Below, in pieces: positions 57,771-64,000 of a stretch of 64,000 nt of DNA. The stretch comes from Crocodylus rhombifer. Its lineage: Eukaryota > Chordata > Crocodylia > Crocodylidae. The notes under the pieces are model-generated. The model had not been told where the DNA came from and searched no databases. It saw only the letters and a program-made list of their open reading frames with translations. Position 1 is the stretch's first letter, and each line of letters starts with the position of its first letter. The translations under genes were made by a program, and so were the position numbers. The stretch is taken from the NCBI GenBank assembly GCA_038503035.1, contig JAVSML010023992.1:391473-455472 (forward strand). The letters are read 5' to 3'.

Positions 57771-58384
57771 TTAGTGCGGACAGTCAAAAAGCCTGAGCCT
57801 GAACTGCAGCCTCAGAATCAGGCTTTGCAGATTAGCCTAAGCCTCAAAGATTGAACCAATAAGCAAATGAACAGACATTCACTTTTGATTCAGGAAATGC
57901 AGCCACATGCCTGCAGTGGGTCAAGCCAAAAACCAGAGGGCACTAGAGCAAGGCTCTCTGGCACATAGCCAGCATGGGCTGTGTGTTCACTTCCTCTTTC
58001 TGCCGCCCCCAAGGTCTCTATGGTTGGCAGGCCACAATTACAGCTGCAGGACTCTGCAGGGTTGATCAGCACTTCCTCTTCCTGCTTTAAGGTGCCTCTG
58101 GGATTTGTAGTCCACAGTCACAGTCAACAGTAAGTCACAGTCAGCAGGGCAGCTACACACTCAGGGGAAGGGGAGTTTAACCACCCTCCTTGGCCCCAGA
58201 CCCCAGCTAGGGTTTGCCTGGCGGGGGGGCAGTAAGCCAGCCAGTGAGCCAGCCTTCACTGCTCCAGTAAGGAAGCAGAGAGGCAGGGCCATCCCTGCTC
58301 TCTAGAGCAGACAACCCAGCCCAGCCTAGGGCTGCAAAGCATGCGGGGATGCTGGGGGACTTTTAATTTGAACTAGGAAGGAGT
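57771..58384. repeat. GC-rich repeat region, unclassified
   Basis: It begins GTGCGGACAGTCAAAAAGCC with a 9-bp inverted pair AAAGCCTGA / TCAGGCTTT (57788-57796, 57818-57826). CACAGTCA is repeated several times near 58110-58145. It may be the left portion of a longer element that includes the MITE to the right. Confidence 0.35.
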
Positions 58385-58553
58385 CTGGGACAGAAGTTTC
58401 ATAAACTGGTTTGACCTAAATCAGTTAAGTCTGATACTACATTCAACCAGGTTTATCTTAAACTGGTTTATGTGCACTAAACTTCTGTTCTGTTGCAGGT
58501 TTAAATGAGTTTCTGGTCACTTAAACCGGTTTATGTGTAACTTCTGTCCCTAG
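58385..58553. mobile_element. 169-bp MITE with GGGACAGAAGTT termini
   Basis: The left end CTGGGACAGAAGTTTCATAA and the right end (reverse complement CTAGGGACAGAAGTTACACA) are inverted repeats. Inside, AAACTGGTTT/AAACCGGTTT words recur. Non-coding. Confidence 0.65.
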
Positions 58554-59786
58554 CCCTAATGTTTTGCTAGTTGCTAACATTGTTTTTAAAAATGTAGGAA
58601 TAATGTGTATACAGGAGAGGACAAAACTTATTCTGATTTTGAAATAATTAATATTTAATAATATATTGTTCTGTTTATGAAGTAAGTAGGATCCCATCTA
58701 TTCCACTGCTGTGGCATTCTCCCCTCATGATAGATTTGTGGGAGCGGGGGGCTGAATTTTTATCATTCATATGGGAGAGAACCTTGAAAACGTGAAGAAC
58801 ATAAGGGGGCGCAGCACTATCTTCTTACGTTTCACATACCCAAAACACTACCCAGCAGAGGCCCCTTAGGGTATGTCTATGTTTCTTGTTTGCAGCATTG
58901 GGCAGTGCTGTACTAAGACACGTGGCACTCGCTTTAGCTATGCAAGCTCCTGAAGTAATTTAGGCACCTTATCGTTGGGGTATATACAACCAGTATACAA
59001 TACTGGGAGGTGCAGATGCCCAGCAAACTTTGCAAGTTTCTGTAGTTTCTCTGTTTTGTTGTCATAGTAGACCTATAACTTGCCCTGGAGTTGACTGGCT
59101 GATCTTCATTTTAAGACCTAGGAGCTAGAGGAATCATTCTGTACCTAGAGTTGCATACTACATTCAGGAATTTGTAACCTGCCTCTTTTTTGTCTCTAGA
59201 AAGAGGAGTATGTATCAAAGGCTACAGAATTTTACCTCACTCACCATTTGTTTCAAGCCCCAGTTTCAGATCTAAAGGAAAGCTGTTTTGGATTATTATA
59301 AATTCCTTTTGAATAATTCCTCCTGCCACAGAAAAGGTTAATGTTTTCTATCTGCTTGCTTGTAACACATGCAGTAAGTAACAATAAAATATGAATCTGA
59401 GTATGGAACTTTATGTAGGGCACATGTGACTGAAACCTGAGAAATAAAATTTTCTTTGCCGACTCCTACAGAATTGTATTTGTCCTACATATTCTATATC
59501 ATATTTTAACTGCTTGCTAAGTGGCATATGCATTTATATAGCATGACAAAAAATAGTTAGAGCTACAGAGTCACTGTGTATTTATAGTTTTCAATGAAAA
59601 TGTCTGAACAGCTTCCTTTATGTCTGGGCAAATTTAGATAAATGAAAGAGAATAATAATTTCTGCTTGATAATATGCATACATTAAAATATGAAAAACTT
59701 AAGTCACTCAGTTTTAGTGGCAAACACACTTCTAGAGATATAGCTTAGGTTGGGTGAAGATATACAGAATGACTAGAATGCAATAT
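58554..59786. other. Unassigned, with one MITE-like terminus
   Basis: GGGTATGTCTATGTTTC at 58869 resembles the shared MITE terminus, but no partner end is found. The rest is AT-rich without recognisable content. Confidence 0.5.
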
Positions 59787-60950
59787 GCACAGCATCTGAT
59801 AAAGCAGGGGTGGGTAAAATACAGTCTGCAGGCTGGATCCAGCCCTCCAAGTGACTCTCACTGCCCCCAGGCATGGAGACGCCGCCTGGTGTGGAATACA
59901 GCCTGCCCTATCCCCACACACAATTCTCAGGCATGCCAGGAGCTGTAGCCCACAGGACTGAGAGGTGCAGCAGCAGGGCAGGGGTGGCATGGCAGCCAGA
60001 CGCAGCTTCCCAACAGCTGTCCATAGTGGTGGCTTGCCCTGCCCTCACATTTCTGACTGCTGCTGCCAGAGTGTCTCCATTGCCACCACTGGACTCAGCT
60101 CTGCTACCCCAGCACCCTGGCCCATCTGCCCTGCACCCACTGCCAGGGTCACTGGATGGATCGGGCAGGTGGGGTTTCCATGGAGATTGACCCAGTACCC
60201 CATGGGCAAAGTGTGCTCAACAGAGAGGATGGGATAGGGTCATGGGCAGGCAGGGAGCAGGCAGGGAGTGGGACCATTTGGGAGCAGAATGAGAGGGTGG
60301 AGCCAGGATCATAGGGTGGTGACAGTGTGAGGCCGGGGTCCTGGGCAGAGCCATGATCCACTCCTTGCACATCCCTGCAGTGGACACCAGTTCCACAGAC
60401 AGCAGCCAGCCCCTGCCTGTGGAACCAGTACCCATTGCAGGGACATGTGGGGAGCAGATCACAGCATTGCTCTGGTCTCCGACCCCATGCTGTCACTGTC
60501 CAGCAATCCCAGCCCCACCCACATTGTCCTACTCCTGGACACCACTCCCCATCTGCCTGCAGCCTCATCCCATCTACCCAGCCAAATATGCCCCACCTGG
60601 AGGGGTCCCATGCCAGTCCCAATGGAGATCCTGCCTGCCCACCTGCCTGCTCCATCTGGTGACTCTGGTGGTGGATGCCGAGCAGATGGACCTAAGGCTG
60701 AATAGGATTAACTGGCATCTCCTCAGCCAGCTGCCGACCCCCGCCCCAACCACCATCACCACCACACCAATGTAAACAGCCATGATGAGAGGACCAACGC
60801 TGGGACAGCACCCTCCCTGGCCCTCAGCAGCTCACCGAAACCCCTTAAGTGGCAATCCAGACCAAATAATTGCCCACCCCTGTAATAAAGTGAGCTCAGG
60901 CTCACAAAAACTTATGCATCTCTGATTTAGTTAGTTTAGAAGGTGATCTT
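59787..60950 (+). repeat. Dispersed repeat interrupted by a hAT element
   Basis: ATGCACAGCATCTGATAAAG before the hAT and TGAGCTCAGGCTCACAAAAA, CTTATGCATCTCTGATTTAG, TTAGTTTAGAAGGTG after it form one continuous copy of the CTCACAAAAGCTTATGC family once the insertion and one target duplication are removed. Confidence 0.7.
59805..60882. mobile_element. 1078-bp non-autonomous hAT element
   Basis: The left end CAGGGGTGGGTAAAATACAG and the right end (reverse complement CAGGGGTGGGCAATTATTTG) are hAT-type inverted repeats. Flanking octamers TGATAAAG (59797-59804) and TAATAAAG (60883-60890) match at 7 of 8 positions, as expected for a hAT target duplication. The interior is GC-rich. Frames of 75-168 codons on both strands have no transposase similarity, so movement in trans is inferred. 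Confidence 0.85.
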
Positions 60951-61336
60951 CAGCCTGCTTACTAACTCTGTCTCTCAGAATGCACTGTACATCATTGGAA
61001 ATAGTAATTCCCTTTTGGAAAATGCACAGGAGTAGCTCATAGATCCAATATTTTGGATCTTGGGTAAAGCGAATAAAGAAGTCAAACATACCAGCACCTT
61101 GGTTTATCTGCTATGGTAAATTTTAAATCACAGCTGTTTGAAGGAGAATTAATCACCACTGCTTTGTAGTTTGTGGTTTGCATCAGTGAAACATTCAGAT
61201 TCCATTAAGTCTTGTGAAATCTCTATCTACTTAATGATAAATTCCTTCTGTATACTGTAAACAAGCTATATATTTGAGGTAGAATTAGATAAAGAAAAAG
61301 GAAAACATGAATTAAATATTATATATGAGCAAAGAA
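60951..61336. other. Unassigned, no feature seen
   Basis: AT-rich DNA between two copies of one dispersed repeat family. Confidence 0.5.
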
Positions 61337-61505
61337 ACATTGTTAACTGTGTTAGTCTGATGTCAGGCAGAAGGCAGGTCCCTTTACAGCACCTGATGAA
61401 ATAAGCCCATTGCTTATGAAAGTTATGCCACACATCTCTGATAAAGTTATGCCACACATCTCTGATTTAGTTAATCTACAAGGTGCTTATCTACCCTGCC
61501 TTCTT
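61337..61505. repeat. Dispersed repeat, second copy, with 24-bp tandem duplication
   Basis: GTTAGTCTGATGTCAGGCAG at the left is the complement of the CTGACTTCAGACTAAC word at the right end of the copy near 9.2 kb. GCACCTGATGAAATAAGCCC and TTTAGTTAATCTACAAGGTG follow. AAAGTTATGCCACACATCTC plus TGAT is duplicated exactly at 61419-61442 and 61443-61466. Confidence 0.7.
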
Positions 61506-61868
61506 TATTAAATATGTGATGAATATACAATGTACGTGCCCTTAAATGGTTGGGGTATCAAAAGACAATCATCAATGAGAAATTATTTTGAAAATATGAA
61601 TTGTTGATAGAATGCTGGTCATCACTGCCCAGAATTGTGGTGGCCAACATAGAAATATCACTTCTGGGGAGAAAATGGAGCAAGTAGGTAATAGAAATCT
61701 TAAAAATGAATTAGATTAGCAATTAGGAGATGGAAAAAGCAGGGAAGGGTGGCACCTTAAAGACTATATCATAGTGTAAGAATTGTAAATACCAGAATTG
61801 ATCCAGCTGTGCACTTAACTTCCCTCCATCCTTTGTTCAAAGATAACTGAAATGATGCTTGTCTAATA
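61506..61868. other. Unassigned, no feature seen
   Basis: No recognisable content. Confidence 0.5.
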
Positions 61869-62086
61869 TAGGGCTGTTCAACTGGTAGCCCACAGGCTGC
61901 ATCTGGCCTGCAATGGTGGGACTTAAGCTGCTTGCTGCTTGCCAGCAACAGGGAGAGCTTGTGCTGTCTGTATGGTGATGATGGGAGAACAAGAACAGGG
62001 CTCATACTGCCTGTGTGGCAGGAGCCATGCAGCCTGCGACTGGTGTAGCAAGCAGCTCTCAGGCACTCAAATATTGGGCAGCCTTG
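61869..62086. mobile_element. 218-bp hAT-like MITE
   Basis: The left end TAGGGCTGTTCAACTGGTAG and the right end (reverse complement CAAGGCTGCCCAATATTTG) are imperfect inverted repeats of the CAGGGCTGTCCAA type. Flanking octamers GTCTAATA (61861-61868) and GTCTAGCA (62087-62094) match at 6 of 8 positions. No coding capacity. Confidence 0.62.
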
Positions 62087-62449
62087 GTCTAGCAGAAAGG
62101 AAATCTCTTGCTTGTTCCTAAACAGCGTTAGGCGTGAAACACTGAAGAAGCAGCTTAGACTTTAGCTTACCTTTCTCAGGCAAAACTTCGTTTAGGAAAG
62201 TGGGGAAGTGATAAGGTCTGGATTCTTTGTTTGCACCTACTATAAAGGTTTTGGTGGAAGCACAGCCATTGATTAGATAAGCTACAATGATTTACAGTGC
62301 TGATCTGGCCTTGAGCCCCTACTTTGCATTAGCTGAGGAGCTGGTCTAAGGAAAATAATTTGCCATATGTTGCTGACTTCAGTGACTTCTGACTGGGTAA
62401 AGATTTCAATACTGACTCAGATATTTGTTCCTTTGCCCAACAGACACAT
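62087..62449. other. Unassigned, no feature seen
   Basis: No recognisable content. Confidence 0.5.
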
Positions 62450-62957
62450 GGGCTGCATCTAGACAAGTGCTGATGTGCAGTATATGGTGCCACAGACCCA
62501 TCTCCGGTGCCACACACCACACACGCAGGCATGCCCTGCGCTGTTACCTTGCAGTGTGTGTGTGTGTGTCTGGGACGGGGAGGGGGGGTTGACCTCAGGA
62601 GATCCTGGGGTCAAAAAAACCCATGCCTTAAAAAAGTGGGGCAGTGCATGTGGCAGCAGTGCGGGTCACCCAAAACCAGAGCCTGGCTGGCCGGAGCTAC
62701 ACTCCAGCTGCCAGCCAGGCTCCCAGCTGCAGGAGCACCATGGCTGCAGCTCCCCGAGGCCCCCAGAACCCCAAGTAAATCTACTAGGGCCAGCATAGTT
62801 GCTGACCCCAGTTTCTCCTACCCCATCCTGGGTAACCTGCCGTGCGCCAGAGGGCACATGACACAGGCATTCCCCAGGACAAGTAGCAGCAGCACAAGGT
62901 GTGCCACTTCTTCTTATCCCCAGGGAAAAAAATGTCCGTGCTCATGTGTATGTGGCC
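62450..62957. mobile_element. Probable 508-bp non-autonomous TIR element with (TG)n
   Basis: The left end GGGCTGCATCTAGACAAG and the right end (reverse complement GGCCACATACACATGAGC) are weak inverted repeats. A short (TG)n lies at about 62553-62569. The GC-rich middle recalls the right part of the 1.67-kb element (CCAGAGGGCACATGACAC, GTGTGCCACTTC), suggesting a related family. Frames of 107 and 153 codons are unrecognised. Confidence 0.45.
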
Positions 62958-63477
62958 ATGGGATGTAGTTAAGCAACAAGCTGCAACTTTAACTTATGTA
63001 ATAACACTTTTATATACCAGGCATTTTAATTGGTTCCAGTGGAGCTTACAGAATGTACAAGGATTTAGCCAAGCCCAATAACATGAGGCAGACCCTTGTC
63101 AGCCTACCATGACTCATATCCCACCATATGGAGGCAAGGTGGAATAGGCTCCCAGCATGCATGGGAAACCTCAGTCCACAAAAGTTTCCAGTCTCTCCCC
63201 TCCTATAAGCACAAGGCCTATCAGCAAAATCTTGGGTCTCATTTACTATACAAGTTTAAATTCACACGTTAATTTATATCATTACAATTTTCAACACCTG
63301 AATTTGCAGATAGCCTGAAACAATACTCTGACATGTAAGCTGGATGACTGCTTAAGATAGGAATCTCATTCCTGTTTTCTTTAGCAAGAACTTCTAACTA
63401 TGGTGACTAATACATATTGTGGCAAGCAGGTCCAATGTGACTTTAATCTCAAACACATGTAATGACCAGTGGATATC
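62958..63477. other. Unassigned, no feature seen
   Basis: Mixed-composition DNA up to the CR1 tail. No gene recognised. Confidence 0.5.
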
Positions 63478-64000
63478 ATAGAATCATAGAAGTAGGGTCA
63501 GAAGGGACCTTATAGATCTTCAAGTCTGACCCCCCACCTGGGCGGGAGAAAAGACTGGACTCAAATGAGTCCAGCCAGGTCCTATTCTTAAAGACCCCCA
63601 GGGTAGGAGCCAGCACCACTTCCCTTGGAAGTTGGTTCCAGCTCCTAGCCACCCTAACTGTGAAGTAGTTCTTGCGGATGTCTAATCTAAATCTACTCTT
63701 TAATAACTTGTGTCCATTGTTCCTTGTCATGCCAGGGGGTGCTAGGGGAAACAGTGTCTCCCCTAAACCCTTCTGGTCCCCCCTAGTGAGTTTATAGACA
63801 GTCAATAGGTCCCCCCTCAGCCTTCTCTTGTGAAGGCTGAACAGGTTTAGGTCCCACAGTCTTTCTGTGTAGGGTCTGCCTTGTAGTCCCCGGATCATGC
63901 GGGTGGCCGTCCTCTGGACCCTTTCAATGTTGTCCACATCCCTCCTGAAATGGGGTGCACAGAACCGGATGCAGTACTCCAGCCTGACCAGCGTCGCATA
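63478..64000 (-). mobile_element. CR1 LINE 3' end, running off the right edge
   Basis: The plus strand starts CATAGAATCATAGAAGTAGG, the reverse complement of the CR1 tail, then GGTCAGAAGGGACCTTATAG. It continues into the C-terminal coding region on the reverse strand. The element continues beyond the window. Confidence 0.95.
63580..64000 (-). pseudogene. CR1 ORF2 C-terminal remnant, partial
   Basis: The reverse frame reads VDNIERVQRTATRMIRGLQG, then LNLFSLHKRRLRGDLLTVYK, TRNNGHKLLKSRFRLDIRKN and WNQLPREVVLAPTLGVF, closely matching the copy at 50.5-52.0 kb. Near 63975-63985 the RPQLEYC motif is lost: about 8 bp are missing relative to the 50.5-kb copy (GTCAGGCTGGAGTACTG), which breaks the frame upstream. 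After LGVFK the sequence also deviates from the usual RRLDAYLAGI ending, so the last residues are damaged too. Confidence 0.9.

Noticed and set aside
60149..60655. 168-codon reverse frame in the hAT element as a transposase
   Set aside because: No hAT dimerisation motif or zinc finger pattern. It is low-complexity GC-rich sequence with competing frames on the other strand.
1..64000. CRISPR array, prophage, defence system or bacterial operon
   Set aside because: No regularly spaced short repeats, no gene-dense coding, and clear vertebrate CR1, MIR-like and hAT content.

Overview
The window looks like vertebrate nuclear DNA from a sauropsid. A crocodilian is most likely and a turtle is the alternative. 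The basis is several CR1 LINE copies of different ages, some ending in the (TTCTATGA)n-type 3' tail, together with MIR-like and tRNA-derived SINEs and many short non-autonomous DNA transposons in an AT-rich background. I found no host exon, structural RNA gene, CRISPR or bacterial/phage feature. The only protein similarity I recognise is to CR1 ORF2 (endonuclease plus reverse transcriptase). All copies of it are broken, so nothing here is a functional gene. The species assignment is inference.

Layout. 0-9 kb: a young CR1 tail, an old CR1 split by an insertion with a perfect 8-bp duplication, a MIR, GC-rich and tandem blocks, two tRNA-derived SINEs, a long palindromic MITE and a small hAT. 9-18 kb: hairpin repeats, a reverse-strand CR1 beside a MIR, and a 3-kb forward CR1 (14.69-17.74 kb) covering endonuclease and RT. 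18-31 kb: a 1.2-kb GC-rich block, a fold-back element, an old CR1, and another old CR1 split by a TIR transposon. 31-35 kb: a 1.67-kb non-autonomous TIR element holding the longest open frame in the window (a minisatellite artefact), then a dispersed repeat. 35-50 kb: mostly repeat-poor AT-rich DNA, with a GC-rich LTR-like insertion near 39 kb and two old CR1 pieces, one split by a MITE. 50-54 kb: a second copy of the 1.67-kb element split by the best-preserved CR1. 54-64 kb: a repeat-poor stretch, several hAT-type elements (one with its interrupted target still visible), and a CR1 entering from the right edge.

How the parts relate. CR1 supplied the retrotransposition machinery. The many TIR elements carry no recognisable transposase and would have depended on enzymes from elsewhere in the genome. 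At least five nested insertions give a relative order: old CR1 and old dispersed repeats were hit by DNA transposons, and the large TIR element was hit by a young CR1. The repeat-poor blocks are the only places where host regulatory sequence would be expected, but I cannot show any from one sequence.
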